DNA of 64,000 nucleotides from Rehmannia glutinosa (Eukaryota > Streptophyta > Magnoliopsida > Lamiales > Orobanchaceae). The DNA lies in assembly GCA_016081115.2 (NCBI GenBank), contig JABTTQ020001744.1, forward strand, positions 62,001 to 126,000. Reading direction: 5' to 3'. The notes beneath the pieces are model-generated. The model had not been told where the DNA came from, did no database searches, and saw only the letters and a program-made list of their open reading frames with translations. Both the position numbers and the translations under genes were made by a program. This document shows, one piece after another, positions 37,563 through 51,515 of the stretch (positions within the stretch are counted from its first letter, which is position 1; each line of letters begins with the position of its first letter).

Positions 37563-38938
37563 TGTTAGATATTTTTCTAACCGCAAGTCTACGGTGTCAA
37601 GTTTTAATATAGAGAAGTAAGGTTGTCGAATCCACAGGGAATAATAATCGAATTATCGCTAAGTACTATAATATAGTAGTCTAACTTTATTTAGAAATTC
37701 AATATTTGATGGAGTTGATTATACTAAAAATACCAAAAATAGATTAAGAATATGAAAATATCAATGAGTTTATCCAAATGATTAAATGAATTTTAGAGGT
37801 GTGATGAATCTAGTTATCCCTTATGTTATCAATATGGTTTATCAATCATCAATTACCAATTTATAAGTCAAGATTTCTACAATAATCATTTCCTCTCTCG
37901 AGTGCCAAATGATTTTAGATTTCAATTGGGAAATCAATATCTCTATAAAAATCACCAATTGAAATCTCAATAAAAGCTATGAATCTTGATAAATGACTTC
38001 AAATGATTCATAAAGCTCTCAATTCTATGAAATCATAGGTTATGCTATTTCAAGGTCATGTATTCAATTACCTCTCTCAAGTGTCAAATCAAATACACCA
38101 AACAATCTAAATTATTGATCAAGTAATTTAGAAGCAATAGATCCAAATAGCACAAATAAATTGATAGATCTAGATTGACAAACCACAATCTCAAAACATA
38201 AGTTCAAACATAGATTACATCATCCCTCTAGAATTATAGAGTTTAGCTCATGATTGAAGAAAATGAATCCATAAGAACATAACAATACATCTTACAAGAA
38301 AGGGAGAAAGTAACAAAATAAGAACAAGAGTTGAGGGATCTTCTCTATTTCTAGATGATAAGAGCCTTCAATCTTCTTCTCCAAGCTTGTCCCAAAATGT
38401 TTCTATTCTTCTCCCTTGTTTTCTTGTTGTTTTGTTGTCTTCCAAATGGTCCAAGATGCCTGAATTCTCGCTCCCATGTCTCTATTTATAACCCCACAAA
38501 GATCCAAGAAAAAGGTAGGCCAACATAGGAAAATCTGCCCCGGGCGCTGCGGCACCCAGCGCGACGTTGCAATATTGCCGCCCGGCGCTGTTGCGCCCAC
38601 ACACATCGTTCACCAACTTCCGCCCGGGCGCTGTAGCTCCCACACGCATCGCGATCTCTGCGAACCCTTTTGGCGGCGCGCTGGCGCCTGTGGCCGCGCC
38701 GTGCCGGTGCCCATCCGTCCTTAGGCCAAAATGCGATTTTTCCTTCTTCTAATGCGATTTCTTCTTTCTTCGCGCCGTTTTTCATCGTTTTCTTCATTTC
38801 TCGGCTACCAAATATGTATTGACTCTTCATCGACACTAAATAAAATAAATTGGACTCTAACGACTCTAAAAATATCCAAAAATAAAACCAAATCCTAATC
38901 TAAAATACTCAATTAATTGGTAAAATACCAACTTAACA
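37563..38938 (-). repeat. B 5' LTR
   Basis: 1376 bp. TATAAATAGA (minus strand) at 38482-38491. The palindrome cluster at 38540-38700 is more degenerate than in the 3' LTR. Scattered substitutions against the 3' LTR make B older than C. Confidence 0.92.
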
Positions 38939-39920
38939 GAATACCAGCCACAGGTATAATTTACCGTAAAATTGGGACTTAGACGGAATTTCTAAAACTT
39001 CGGACTTTGAAACTGAAAAACCTAGGCTTTGGGACTGTTTTCAAATTGTCCAAACTGATTTTTATAAATTCTTGAGAATTTAATTATTAGGTTTGGACCA
39101 AATTGAGAGATAGTTAAATTTTGAGGTTAAAAAGCGAGACTTTGATTTAATTTAACGATTTATTAAGTTCCTTTTTGAGATGGTACTTAGAATAGTTAAT
39201 TCATTTTAAGGTAATTTGTAATTATTACAACATTAAGGGTCTTTGCATAATTCTTGATTACCAAACCCCTAACTAGTTATTCCAAAGTCTAGGGGTTGAA
39301 TGGGAATATTAATTTGAAAGAATCTATAAGCATGCAATGTGTCATTAATTTTAACTGTAAAGTTGTTTCGAATAATTGACACAATATTGGACTAAATTGT
39401 ATTTTTATAGACTGGACATTATTGTATTTCCCTTGAAGTCAATAATAATTAATCCTAGTCGAGATAAGATGAACTATTTACGTAGCCTCATCACTTTTAC
39501 AAAATTAGAGAACCTCCCACATGCGAGATAAACGAATTCTGTTAGTAGTCATTAAGATTGAGAATTTATATTCTTGTGTTGCCATGTCATGTGTGAGTGT
39601 ATTTTATTTACTTTATACACGTTTCATTTGCAATCAATTATGATGTGCATCATTTCCCTGTTTGCAATTCATTGATATTTTGCCATTATCGTTTATCATT
39701 ACGTTCTTGTTTAATTGTCACTAAAATTGGTTTTCCGAGTCTAGTGATGAACCCGTTTGGCGTGTGTAGTTCGGGCAATCAATCGAACAGGTTGTCTGTT
39801 GGTGTTTGCTCGACTACACATGTGCCTATTTCTATGTTTCTGGTCGGGTCGGAGATGGCGACGAAACTTGGGTCGTAGTATTGGTATATTCCAGAATATG
39901 ACGAACTCTGGGTATAAACC

Positions 39921-40473
39921 ATGGGCGTAGCCAGGATTTACGGTGAGTGCGGTCATGATTTTTTTCGTTTAGGTGGGATGATAGTTGGGCCGATTTTTTT
40001 CGAAAATAGAAAATACAAAAGGCAAATCTAAAGGCCGATACATTGCATCAATGTTTTTCGGGTTTTCATAATCTCCAATTCTGACTTCTGTAGAATGAAC
40101 TATTTGGAGAAGTGATTTATCCCAGAGTTCATCCTAAATTAATTACCAAACAACAATTAATAGATTTTTAGATCCAAAAATTCATTTTAAAAGTTTTTCT
40201 AAAAGCACTAGTCATTATCAAGTTCGGAAAATATCTCTCTATATAACACATAAGGCAATCATTCATCCACTTTTATAGCTTAATTGGGCCAGATAATTCT
40301 CAATTTTTTTTGGGTCAATAAGGTTTAATGGCCTTTTCAAATTTTAGCTCATTTTTTATATGAACTAGACATTCGGTTGAATTTTCAGTGCGGTCTAAAT
40401 TAAATTTAACAGGATTACTCCGAATTTGAGTGCGGTCGGCGGACCGCACTCGTCCCAAGGTGGCTACGCCACT
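39921..40473. mobile_element. Mutator-like MITE, 10-bp target duplication, inside A LTR copy 2
   Basis: GGTATAAACC flanks both ends (39911-39920 and 40474-40483). The terminal inverted repeats carry GGCGTAGCC near the ends and GTGCGGTC about 30 bp in. The interior is AT-rich and non-coding. Confidence 0.88.
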
Positions 40474-41405
40474 GGTATAAACCCACAGCTAAAGAGTCGT
40501 CGAGCCACTCGGAGGAATAAGGAGCCGGGAGGCTTCGGCCTGGTGAGTTGGAGAACACAATAGGGTTCGGTGTTTGATCAACATCGACCCTGCGTTTATT
40601 TTGTGTATCTTGTTGTTTTTAAAATGGGGCATAGAACCTTGCCCATTTTAAATTTGACTTGAATCTCGTAATTTATTTTACTGTATTTGTGCTAATATTG
40701 TATTTGATGCGGCAGCCTGAACGTCATAAGGTTAGTACAATTTATATTCTATTTCGATACCATTGCAATATCATTTGTGTATAATTTGCTTATTCGTCAT
40801 ATTGCCTACTTGTGTAGTGGTATTTAATTGGTAGGTTTTGTAATTAATATTAGTCTTGACAATTTTGCATTCATTTGCATGCATGAAATATTTTTGTTCA
40901 CTAAGCTACTAAGTCAAATAATTTTTTTTAAGTTTTTATTAATAAATCTTGTATTCTCATTCCCCTATCCAATGAGCTTGTTTAGCTCACCCCACGATTT
41001 TTTTCCTAAAAATTTTCAGAGATACACGAACCTGAGTCCGGATACCAAGACAAGAGTAACGCAAAATCGAATCGTGTTGTGTCATTTTTTTGATTTTTCT
41101 TAAGTATTTCGAAGCCTAATTGTACTAATTCTGGTTATTATTTTTATGTGTTATTTGTTATTATTAAGTTTTATAAGTTAAGACTTCCGCTGTAATGTTT
41201 GTAATATACATAGTTTATGTAATTTGATTTATTTACTTTGTAAATGTTTTTTGGTAGACTTAGATCCCTAGCTTTATAAGTTTAAATTATCGTACTTTTG
41301 GACAAATACGCTTGTGGAACTTAAGTTAGTGAATATTCGGAGTATGTTATTCGTTAACTGAGACCGTTGTGATTATTTTTGGTTTATTAATTTTGGGGCG
41401 TTACA

Positions 41406-41990
41406 TATATATAATCACATCAAATGTATCTTTAAGTAAGAAAACATAAAATAATATTTTTGGGAAATTGTTGGCAGAATCGAAGCATATACAAGTTAGC
41501 CATTTATGAGTTTACAAAAAATATTTGTGGGATATGCCTGTGTGACGTTTATGTATAATTATCTTGAAATTTGTGAAATGATGCATCTTAAGTTGGTGAA
41601 AGATTAAGAAGGGTTGTGAGTTGTGGTGAGGTTCGATATTAGCAGCTAGTCAATTTCATATTTGCAGCCGATTCAGGTTTCACGCACGCTCAAGTTCGGA
41701 GGAATGTGACTTCATGAGTTATTTTTTTAAGATTCGGGTCAGGGTGTTGCGATCCATCTAACGGAATTAGATCCGTCAGACCATCTGATAGGAGACCAAC
41801 TCTAGATATGGTGTATATGTCATCTCATAATGATGTTGCTTGGTAAAACATATAACTCCAAGTTTAGGTAGTTGAGTCTAAAAGTCAAAATTCCACTCAT
41901 ATGTCTAGGAGTTCAGCTAGTCCAGGAGCTGAATTTCCAAAGCTAAGAAAATCCTTGAGTGAGAACTAACTTGCAACACACACACATGAG
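41406..41990. other. Spacer between A LTR and tandem E array, no gene seen
   Basis: AT-rich. A stretch near 41750 (GATCCGTCAGACCATCTGAT) faintly resembles Mutator-like MITE ends, but no borders are visible. Confidence 0.45.
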
Positions 41991-43695
41991 TGATAAGGGT
42001 CTTTTTATGCACGTTTTATGTGTATATTTGAGTAGAATTCGAGTTATTTTATTGTTAGTTTTGTAAATTTTTGATTATACATAGTTCATATTACTCCGAG
42101 GTGCTTTTATTGATGTAGATTGACCATTCGGGGCTAATTTTGGTGAATTTCGGACCATGGATTCATGTCAAAACATACCGGGGAGTTTAAGGATGCAAAA
42201 ACGCTCGAAATTCCAAGCCAAACGCGTCATTTCGGGGCCTTTTTGGTCCAACACGGGCGGGGTGTCGGGCAACACGGCCGTGTTCGCCGGAGCTAAAAAC
42301 TCGATTTTTTCGCACAAAACAGCCTCCCGACACGGCCAGGCCGTGTTCCCCAAACACGGCCGTGTCAGAACACGGCCTGGCCGTGTTGGGAAGCACGGCC
42401 ATGTCGGGACGGAGTGCTCGCACAATTAAACAAAGACGGCCTGGCCGTGTCGGGCGACACTGGGCGTGTCCGGACCTCTTTTTGCAACTTTTCTTTGCGG
42501 AATTTGGGGAAAACTCACCAACCAACCCATTTTGGCCACTTTTGTACACTTTTAACACCCTATTTTGCTGAAACATGTCTCCATGTCCCCTCCCTCATCA
42601 CTTGAATACAAGAATTCACCAACCAACAAGGAAAATGGAGGCAATTGTTTAACAAAAGAGAGTACTATCAATGTATTGGTTGCCTATAAAAGCCAAGGGT
42701 TAAAGTTGGGAGAGGAATTCATTAGATACTCAGGAAATATTCATTGTATTCATTTCATTAAGTAGAATTGGGATCAAGGGGTCTTGGAGGAGAAAGCTTG
42801 GGGCAATATTGGAGAAGAAGGCTTGGAGCAACATCATCAATCAAGAAAGAAGTCAATTGAGATTTTGAGAAAGATAAGTACACCATGTCTACAATACTTA
42901 AATCTTCTTGTGTAATTTATTCTTTGGTCAAAATCATGTGTAGCTAAACTCCTAGTGTTTGAATGTAATGAACTCTAGAATGGATTTGTGATTAAGGTGT
43001 GTATGTTTTTAATAAAATCTTCATATTTTGTGTGATTCACTTATATTATGCTTCGTTCATTCGAATTGATATATGCGCAATATTGATTTGAAGTTTATTT
43101 TTCATCCGGGAAATCGAGAGATTCATGGTGAAATAGAACCTATATAAGTGAAAAGAGTTGCATGCAATCCTAGATATAGGACGACATAAATCTTCTGGAT
43201 TAGGGTCAAACCTAATATGGGAATTCACAAATCGTTATAATGTTGTCTTGGGGGTTTTAACTAGAAAGAGATTTCAGTTAATCAACTTGAGATTAGAAGT
43301 TTTTCGCCTTGAGAAAGGGTTTAACTTAAATTGGGAATTTCTACGGTCCACAAGACATGAGATTTTATTAAAAGAGGTTGGTTTTTGCTTAAGGGCTTAC
43401 GGTTGTATTTTTAACTTGTCAAATCACAAAAATATTCTAGAGGGATTTACATTCAAACACATTTCTATCTCTTGATTTCTTATTTTACAAATCTTCCTTC
43501 ATTTTTACAATTTATAATTTGTTTTCCTTTTTCATCAAACAAAAACTCGAAAATTATTAGATTAAATAACAAAAAAGACGGTAATTATTAGTACTTACAA
43601 TCCTCGTGGGAATGACACTCGGTGACTCAATAATTTATACTATAAAACGATAGGTGCACTTGCCTACGGTTTTAAAGGTAGCTTTTGAGCCATCA
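41991..43695 (+). repeat. E LTR1
   Basis: Starts TGATAAGGGTCTTT and ends GAGCCATCA. Six GC palindromes (AACACGGCCGTGTT and CACGGCCAGGCCGTG types) at 42251-42475, TATAAA at 42685-42690. Confidence 0.9.
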
Positions 43696-44039
43696 AGTTT
43701 TTTGGCGCCGATTCATCGGGATTGTAATATTAAGAACGCCTTATTTTTGTTAATTTAATTATTTTTTTATTTTTACATTATCTTTTTTTTTATCTATATT
43801 TTTAAGTCTTGTATTATACTTATCATCTTTATTTATCGCAGTGCATGCCTACTCGTCGTCGTCGGCGGGAAGTGCGAAATCGCCGAGCAAGCAACACGGA
43901 GGAAAGTATTAATACGGACATTTACGAAGAGATATAGACGAAATCAAAGATTTTGCCATGGCGGATGAACAAAGAACTATGTACGATTACGCCAAGCCAT
44001 CCATGGATGGCACGACGTCAAGCATTGTAAGGCCCATTT

Positions 44040-44600
44040 GTTGCCGCCAACAATTTTGAAATTAAACCCAACGTTATTCAAATGGTGCAACAGCTTGTCC
44101 AATTTGACGGTCTACCGGATGAAGATCCCAATAATCACATCGCGAATTTTCTTGAAATTTGCGACACTTTCAAAATCAACGGGGTCTCGATGATGCCATC
44201 CGTTTACGCCTATTCCCATTTACTCTTCGGGACGGGCTAAACAATGGCTAAATACTTTGCCAAAGGAACGATTATAACGTGGAACATCATGGCGAAAAGT
44301 TCCTTTTGAAATATTTTCCACCGCCAAAAGCGCACGATTAAGGAATGAAATCTCTTCATTCACTCAAGAAGATGACGAGACCTTTCACGACGACACTTGG
44401 GAGAGATTCAAAGAATTGTTGCGGAAATGCCCACACCATGGCCTACCTATTTGGATGCAAGTCCAAACATTTTATAATGGGCTACTTTCTCGCAACAAGA
44501 CAAATGATCACGCGGCCGGGGAACTCTTAATAACAAAACGCCGGAAGCCGCTCCAGGATTTGATCGAGGAATGGCCATGAACGGCTACCAATGGCAATCC
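44040..44600 (+). pseudogene. E Gag fragment, copy 1
   Basis: Recognisable Athila-type gag core split over frames: NHIANFLEICDTFKINGV, RFKELLRKCPHHGLPIW, VQTFYNGLL. Frame breaks fall at CG-containing sites, and several are intact in copy 2 and vice versa. Confidence 0.7.
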
Positions 44601-45389
44601 ATACGAGGTAAAACTAACAGTCGGTTGGTGTGTATAATGCAGATGCGGTAGTTACGCCGCCGCACAGTCGAAGCGTTAACCCAAAAGATCGATGATTTGG
44701 CGATTCCTAAACCACCACCACACGTTTTATCTTGTGAAACTTGCGGGGATTGCATAATCATCGGGATTGCCCACACACAATTCCTCACGCCGAACAAAGC
44801 ATTACGTTGGGAATCAAGGCGAAATTACCCAAGTAATCCTTACAAAGAACACATACAATCCTGGGTGGCGACAACATCCTAATTTCGGTTGGGGAAACCA
44901 AGGCCAAGCACGACCTAATCCCAATCCCGATCTACACACGTCTCCCGGATTTCACCAAATCAAGGTAAGCCTAACTTGGAAGATCTTATAACAAAGTTTG
45001 TGCAATCAACAGATACCCGATTCGGTCGTGGAAACATCCTTGAGAAATCAAGAGGCATCTATCCATAACGGAAAACCAAATAGGCGATTGCGAAGATGAT
45101 TTCCGAAAGGCCACAAGGAAGTTTCTTAGGGTAACACCGAGCCAAACCAAGGGAGCACGTAAAGCGCAATCACCATCGAGTTCTCCACATGAGCATGATT
45201 ATGCCAATGCCGCCATGCGTAAATACGTGGAGGATGACATGCCCAAAGAAAATCTCATGAAAAGGAGGTTGCGAATCACAAGCCCAAGATCCTTACGGAG
45301 TCTAACCAGAAGAAGATAGAAGGGAGGACAAATTTGGTAAGTACCTTAATTCTTTCAAACAATTACATGCCAATATTCCATTTGTTGAC

Positions 45390-45900
45390 CCTCCTTCAAA
45401 GCATGTTAGGGATCTTAATGACATCATTCCTAGTGAAAATAAGCTTAACAAATTATCAAATGTGCAATTGAATGATAAATGTCCTTCCAATGAACTACCA
45501 CAAAAATTTAATGATCCAGGAAGCTTTATTATCCCTTGCACAATTGATGATTTACTGTTGATAGGGCACTAGCCGACTTGGGAGCTAGTATCAATGTGAT
45601 GTCTTATGAAACATTTAAGCATGCAGGATTAGGTGAACTTAAACCTATTAGGATGGACATTCAATTAGCCGATAAATCGATTAAACATCCTAGAGGTATT
45701 ATTAATGATGTGTTAGTCAAGATTGACAAATTCGTGTTTCGATCGATTTCGTTATTCTTGACATGCATGATAATTTAGAAGTTCCCTTAATTCTAGGGCG
45801 TCCTTTTTTGGCTACCGCTAAATCTCTCATTGATGTGCATGATGGAAAACTTACTTTGAGAGTAGGGGTGAACAAGTTATCTTTAAAATTCCTTTGAGAA
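45390..45900 (+). pseudogene. E protease fragment, copy 1
   Basis: FNDPGSFIIPCTIDDLL, then DLGASINVMSYETFKHAGLG with the active-site D-L-G-A-S, RMDIQLADKSIKHPRGII, and in another frame LEVPLILGRPFLATAKSLIDV. No reverse transcriptase follows. Confidence 0.72.
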
Positions 45901-47160
45901 ATCCTATAAATGATACTTGTTTTCCTATAAACTTGATTGAGACAAGGATAAATGATTCTTTGCTTGATATGTCTTCTAATAAATCCTTGAAAGTATGTGA
46001 TGTTCAATGTGCAAAAGTTTCCACAGATAAATCCCATTTTGAGAATAACATGCGAGAAAAATAGGACCATGAAGGTCAATTGTTCAAAATCGATACGGGT
46101 GGCGATGTTGTTCAAAGAGATAAAATTTTTCATAAGTTCAAGGCTCCGCCCGATTAAATCTTCACATTTAGGTGAAATGGTCCGGTATACGACGTTAAAG
46201 AAGCGCTTAAGGGGAGGCAACCCGATGTTTGTGTGCAATTGGTTTCATTTTTTTATTTTTTTATTATTTTATTTTCTTTCAAAATAATCACAAGTCTTAG
46301 AGTCATCTTCAAATCATAAAAAAAAAAAAAAAAAACTCTTGAGCTTCTTCTTGCTTGTCCTAATTGGGAATATTTGAGATTTCACGGTATTCGAGTTGTG
46401 TGTTGCTTAACGTTGATTAGGTATGAAGATGCCGTTGAAGGTCCCGCACCAAAACAACCCAATGGTCGCTCAACACCGATTCCACTATTGTAGTAAGGTC
46501 GTATTTTTCTTTTTTCCACCTCTTTTATATCATTCTAATTTCTTTTTTTTTTTTTTTTGAGTGTTTTGTGTGTGTTTGTCCATTTCTTTCTTTCACATTG
46601 AGGACAATGTGAATCTTAAAGTTGGAGGTGGGTACAATAACATTTTGAGAATGCTTGTGTGTTTGTTTTCAAGAGATGTGATTTTTTTTTTTTTTTTTAA
46701 CAAATTGAGTATTTGCTAGTCAATAACTTGGCCCAATTATACCTATATTAACTTGTTAATTTGTGTTTTGAGTGTGAAGCAATTGATTGTCTAGGATAGA
46801 TTGACGTGGATGCGGGCTAAATTTTGACGAGATTTCCAACACCATAAATATTTGATGTGTTAAGGCATATACGACTTAGTCTTAGTGCTATGAACTTCCG
46901 AGAACTCATGATTTAGTAGTGGTTAACTAGTTGTTAAACCAAGCTTGTGAATAAAAAAAAAAGAGAAAAAGAAAAAAAAAATGACCAATCGAGGTTATAC
47001 TCCTCTATTTGTTGTTGCTTAGTAACTAGGAGCATTCATGAGCCCCATGTTTGTCTTTACGTAAAACGGCGACACGAATATGAGTATGGGAAACCACCCT
47101 AGGAGTGTTTGAACAGAAATTCAAAATATAAACCTAGTGGAAGCATGTCTCGAAAGGTCC

Positions 47161-47194
<34 letters not shown>

Positions 47195-47587
47195 AGAATG
47201 AATACTCCTTGACTTCTCATTCCAATAAAGTTCAAGCTTGGTTATATGACTAGTAAGCTAACTACTATGATCCATTGAGTTCTTGTATTTTCATAGCATT
47301 ATTGAATTGAAGTTGTTCATAACTATCAATATTTGTGGCGTGATGATTTCAAGTCTCAATAATGCCTACTGATATTACGGTCTTTCTTGACAGTCGATCG
47401 CTTTGCAAAATAATTTTTTTACTAAATGGTTAATTCGGGTTGAGAAGGCTAAGAACTTGACTGCTTGTGTTCAATGTGTTGAAAAAAAAAAAAAAAAAAA
47501 AAATTTCGTGTTGTGATTTATTGAATCCCTCTTTTTGATATAATGTTTTGCTTGAGGACAAGCAAAGTTCAAAGTTGGAGGTGGTTT
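45901..47587 (+). mobile_element. E internal 1, 3' non-coding region with homopolymers and two polypurine modules
   Basis: Five A or T runs of about 16-30 bases (near 46320, 46540, 46683, 47162 and 47480). TTGAGGACAA followed by AAAGTTGGAGGTGGG occurs at 46598-46632 and again at 47551-47587, where it abuts LTR2. Confidence 0.65.
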
Positions 47588-49308
47588 GATAAGGGTCTTT
47601 CTTTTTATGCACGTTTTATGTGTATATTTGAGTAGAATTGAGTTATTTTATTGTTAGTTTTGTAAATTTTTGATTATACATAGTTCATATTACTCAGGTG
47701 CTTTTATTGATGTAGATTGACCATTCGGGGCTAATTTTGGTGAATTTCGGACCATGGATTCATGTCAAAACATACCGGGAGTTTAAGGATGCAAAAACGC
47801 TCGAAATTCCAAGCCAAACGCGTCATTTCGGGGCCTTTTTGGTCCAACACGGGCAGGGGGTGTCGGGCAACACGGCCGTGTTCGCACGAGCTAAAACTCG
47901 ATTTTTTTTTCGCACAAAACAGCCTCCGACACGGCCAGGCCGTGTTCCCAACACGGCCGTGTCAGAACACGGCCTGGCCGTGTTGGGAAGCACGGCCATG
48001 TCGACGCGAGTGCTCGCGACAATTAAACAAAGACTGCCTGGTCGCGGCCACGGTTTTGGCCGTGTCGGGCGCTGGGCGTGTCCGGGACCTCTTTTTGCAA
48101 CTTTTCTTTGCGGAATTTGGGGAAAACTCACCAACCAACCCATTTTGGCCACTTTTGTACACTTTTAACACCCTATTTTCTTTGAAACATGTCTCCATGT
48201 CCCCTCCTCATCACTTGAATACAAGAATTCACCAACCAACAAGGAAAATGGAGGCAATTGTTTAACAAAAAGAGAGTACTATCAATGTATTGGTTGCTAT
48301 AAAAGCCGAGGGTTAAAGTTGGGAGAGGAATTCATTAGATACTCAGGAAATATTCATTGTATTCATTTCATTAAGTAGAATTGGGATCAAGGGGTCTTGG
48401 AGGAGAAAGCTTGGGGCAATATTGGAGAAGAAGGCTTGGAGCAACATCATCAATCAAGAAAGAAGTCAATTGAGATTTTGAGAAAGATAAGTACACCATG
48501 TCTACAATACTTAAATCTTCTTGTGTAATTTATTCTTTGATCAAAATCATGTGTAGCTAAACTCCTAGTGTTTGAATGTAATGAACTCTAGAATGGATTT
48601 GTGATTAAGGTGTGTATGTTTTTAATAAAATCTTCATATTTTGTGTGATTCACTTATATTATGCTTCGTTCATTCGAATTGATATATGCGCAATATTGAT
48701 TTGAAGTTTATTTTTCATCCGGGAAATCGAGAGATTCATGGTGAAATAGAACCTATATAAGTGAAAAGAGTTGCATGCAATCCTAGATATAGGACGACAT
48801 AAATCTTCTGGATTAGGGTCAAACCTAATATGGGAATTCACAAATCGTTATAATGTTGTCTTGGGGGTTTTAACTAGAAAGAGATTTCAGTTAATCAACT
48901 TGAGATTAGAAGTTTTTCGCCTTGAGAAAGGGTTTAACTTAAATTGGGAATTTCTACGGTCCACAAGACATGAGATTTTATTAAAAGAGGTTGGTTTTTG
49001 CTTAAGGGCTTACGGTTGTATTTTTAACTTGTCAAATCACAAAAATATTCTAGAGGGATTTACATTCAAACACATTTCTATCTCTTGATTTCTTATTTTA
49101 CAAATCTTCCTTCATTTTTACAATTTATAATTTGTTTTCCTTTTTCATCAAACAAAAACTCTGAAAATTATTAGATTAAATAACAAAAAGACGGTAATTA
49201 TTAGTACTTACAATCCTCGTGGGAATGACACTCGGTGACTAATAATCTATACTATAAAACGATAGGTGCACTTTGCCTACGGTTTTAAAGGTAGCTTTTG
49301 AGCCATCA
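47588..49308 (+). repeat. E LTR2
   Basis: 1721 bp, near-identical to LTR1 apart from short insertions and deletions in the CG-rich block 47850-48090. The PBS after it (49315-49331) reads TGGCGCCGTTGCCGGGG exactly, whereas the one after LTR1 is altered. Confidence 0.9.
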
Positions 49309-49639
49309 AGTTTTTGGCGCCGTTGCCGGGGATTGTAATATTAAGAACGCCTTATTTTTGTTAATTTAATTATTTTTTTATTTTTACATTATCTTTTTTT
49401 TTATCTATATTTTTAAGTCTTGTATTATACTTATCATCTTTATTTATCGCGGTGCATGCCTACTCGTCGTCGAGGCGGGAAGTGCGAAATCGCCAAAGAA
49501 AGAACACGGAGGAAAGTATTAATACGACTACGAGGAGGATATGAGCGAAATCAAAGATTTTGCCATGGCGGATGAACAAAGAACTATGTGCGATTACGCC
49601 AAGCCATCCATGGATGGCACGACGTCAAGCATTGTAAGG

Positions 49640-50220
49640 CCCATTTGTTGCCGCCAACAATTTTGAAATTAAACCAACGTTATTCAAATGGTGCAACAAA
49701 GCTTGTCCAATTTGACGATTTCTACCGATGAAGATCCCAATAATCACATCGCGAATTTTCTTGAAATTTGCGACACTTTCAAAATCAACGGGGTCTCCGA
49801 TGATGCCATCCGTTACGCCTATTCCCATTTACTCTTGGGGGACGGGCTAAACAATGGCTAAATACTTTGCCAAAAGGAACGATTAACGTGGAACATCATG
49901 GCTTTAAAAGTTCCTTTTGAAATATTTTCCACCGGCCAAAACTACACGATTAAGGAATGAAATCTCTTCATTCACTCAAGAAGATGACGAGACCAGACGA
50001 CACTGGGAGAGATTCAAAGAATTGTTGCGGAAATGCCCACACCATGGCCTACCTATTTGGATGCAAGTCCAAACATTTTATAATGGGCTACTTCTCGCAA
50101 CAAGACAAATGATCGATGCGGCGGCCGGGGAACTCTTAATAACAAAACGCCGGAAGCCGCCAGGATTTGATCGAGGGAATGGCCATGAACGGCTACCAAT
50201 GGCAATCCATACGAGGTAAA
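49640..50220 (+). pseudogene. E Gag fragment, copy 2
   Basis: The open part from 49917 contains KYFPPAKTTRLRNEISSF, WERFKELLRKCPHHGLP and RQMIDAAAGELL. The upstream half is in other frames. Confidence 0.75.
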
Positions 50221-50999
50221 ACTAACAGTCGGTTGGTGTGTATAATGCAGATCACGGTAGTTACGCCGCCGCACGTGTCGAGCGTTAACCCAAAAGATCG
50301 ATGATTTGGCGATTCCTAAACCACCACCACACGTTTTATCTTGTGAAACTTGCGGGGATTGCATAATCATCGGGATTGCCCACACACAATTCCTCACGCC
50401 GAACAAAGCAATTACGTTGGGAATCAAGCGCGAAATTACCCAAGTAATCCTTACAAAGAACACATACAATCCTGGGTGGCGACAACATCCTAATTTCGGT
50501 TGGGGAAACCAAGGCCAAGTACGACCTAATCCCAATCCCGATCTACACACGTCTCCCGATTTCACCCAAATCAAGGTAAGCCTAACTTGGAAGATCTTAT
50601 AACAAAGTTTGTGCAATCAACAGATACCCGATTCGGTCGTGGAAACATCCTTGAGAAATCAAGAGGCATCTATCCATAACTGGAAAACCAAATAGGCCGA
50701 TTGCGAAGATGATTTCGAAAGGCCACAAGGAAGTTTGGGTAACACCGAGCCAAACCAAGGGAGCACGTAAAGGCAATCACCATCGAGTTCTCCACATGAG
50801 CATGATTATGCCAATGCCGCCATGCGTAAATACGTGGAGGATGACATGCCCAAAGAAAATCTCATGAAAAAGGAGGTTGCGAATCACAAGCCCAAGATCC
50901 CCTTACCTGAGTCTAACAAAGAAGAAGATAGAAGGGAGGACAAATTTGGTAAGTACCTTAATTCTTTCAAACAATTACATGCCAATATTCCATTTGTTG

Positions 51000-51515
51000 A
51001 CCTCTCCTTCAAAGCATGTTAGGGATCTTAATGACATCATTCCTAGTGAAAATAAGCTTAACAAATTATCAAATGTGCAATTGAATGATAAATGTCCTTC
51101 CAATGAACTACCACAAAAATTTAATGATCCAGGAAGCTTTATTATCCCTTGCACAATTGATGATTTACTGTTGATAGGGCACTAGCCGACTTGGGAGCTA
51201 GTATCAATGTGATGTCTTATGAAACATTTAAGCATGCAGGATTAGGTGAACTTAAACCTATTAGGATGGACATTCAATTAGCCGATAAATCGATTAAACA
51301 TCCTAGAGGTATTATTAATGATGTGTTAGTCAAGATTGACAAATTCGTGTTTTCCAATCGATTTCGTTATTCTTGACATGCATGATAATTTAGAAGTTCC
51401 CTTAATTCTAGGGCGTCCCTTTTTGGCTACCGCTAAATCTCTCATTGATGTGCATGATGGAAAACTTACTTTGAGAGTAGGGGTGAACAAGTTATCTTTA
51501 AAATTCCTTTGAGAA
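51000..51515 (+). pseudogene. E protease fragment, copy 2
   Basis: Same segments as copy 1 (DLGASINVMSYETFK, LILGRPFLATAKS). The frame is interrupted at the same place before the Asp loop and again near 51355. Confidence 0.72.

Larger units (their letters stand above)
19467..38938 (-). mobile_element. Element B: Athila-like Ty3/gypsy retrotransposon, split by element C
   Basis: Complete structure on the minus strand: 5' LTR 38938-37563, tRNA-Asp PBS, gag, protease, reverse transcriptase, RNase H, integrase, an extra ORF in the envelope position, polypurine tract, 3' LTR 20867-19467. The target duplication GAATA is at 19462-19466 and 38939-38943. Without the 7.9-kb C insertion, B is about 11.6 kb. 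Coding regions carry several stops and one-base frame breaks. Confidence 0.92.
18057..41405 (+). mobile_element. A-family LTR copy 2, split by element B
   Basis: Starts TGTGATACCCC after the tract TTTAAAGGGGGGAGTA and ends GGGGCGTTACA at 41405. Pieces: 18057-19466 and 38944-41405. Removing B and a 553-bp Mutator-like MITE leaves an LTR of about 3.3 kb, longer than copy 1 by the segment around 39520-41370. No PBS follows, so this is a 3' or solo LTR. It is the oldest layer of this nest. Confidence 0.75.

Noticed and set aside
42168..42576. Arg/Pro/Thr-rich frames on both strands (also 47737-48265)
   Set aside because: Products of the GC-palindrome cluster in the E LTRs. Frames are open on both strands and differ between copies.
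43158..43475. 105-aa frame repeated identically at 48771-49088
   Set aside because: Both lie in E LTRs of near-identical sequence, so the shared frame is not evidence of coding.
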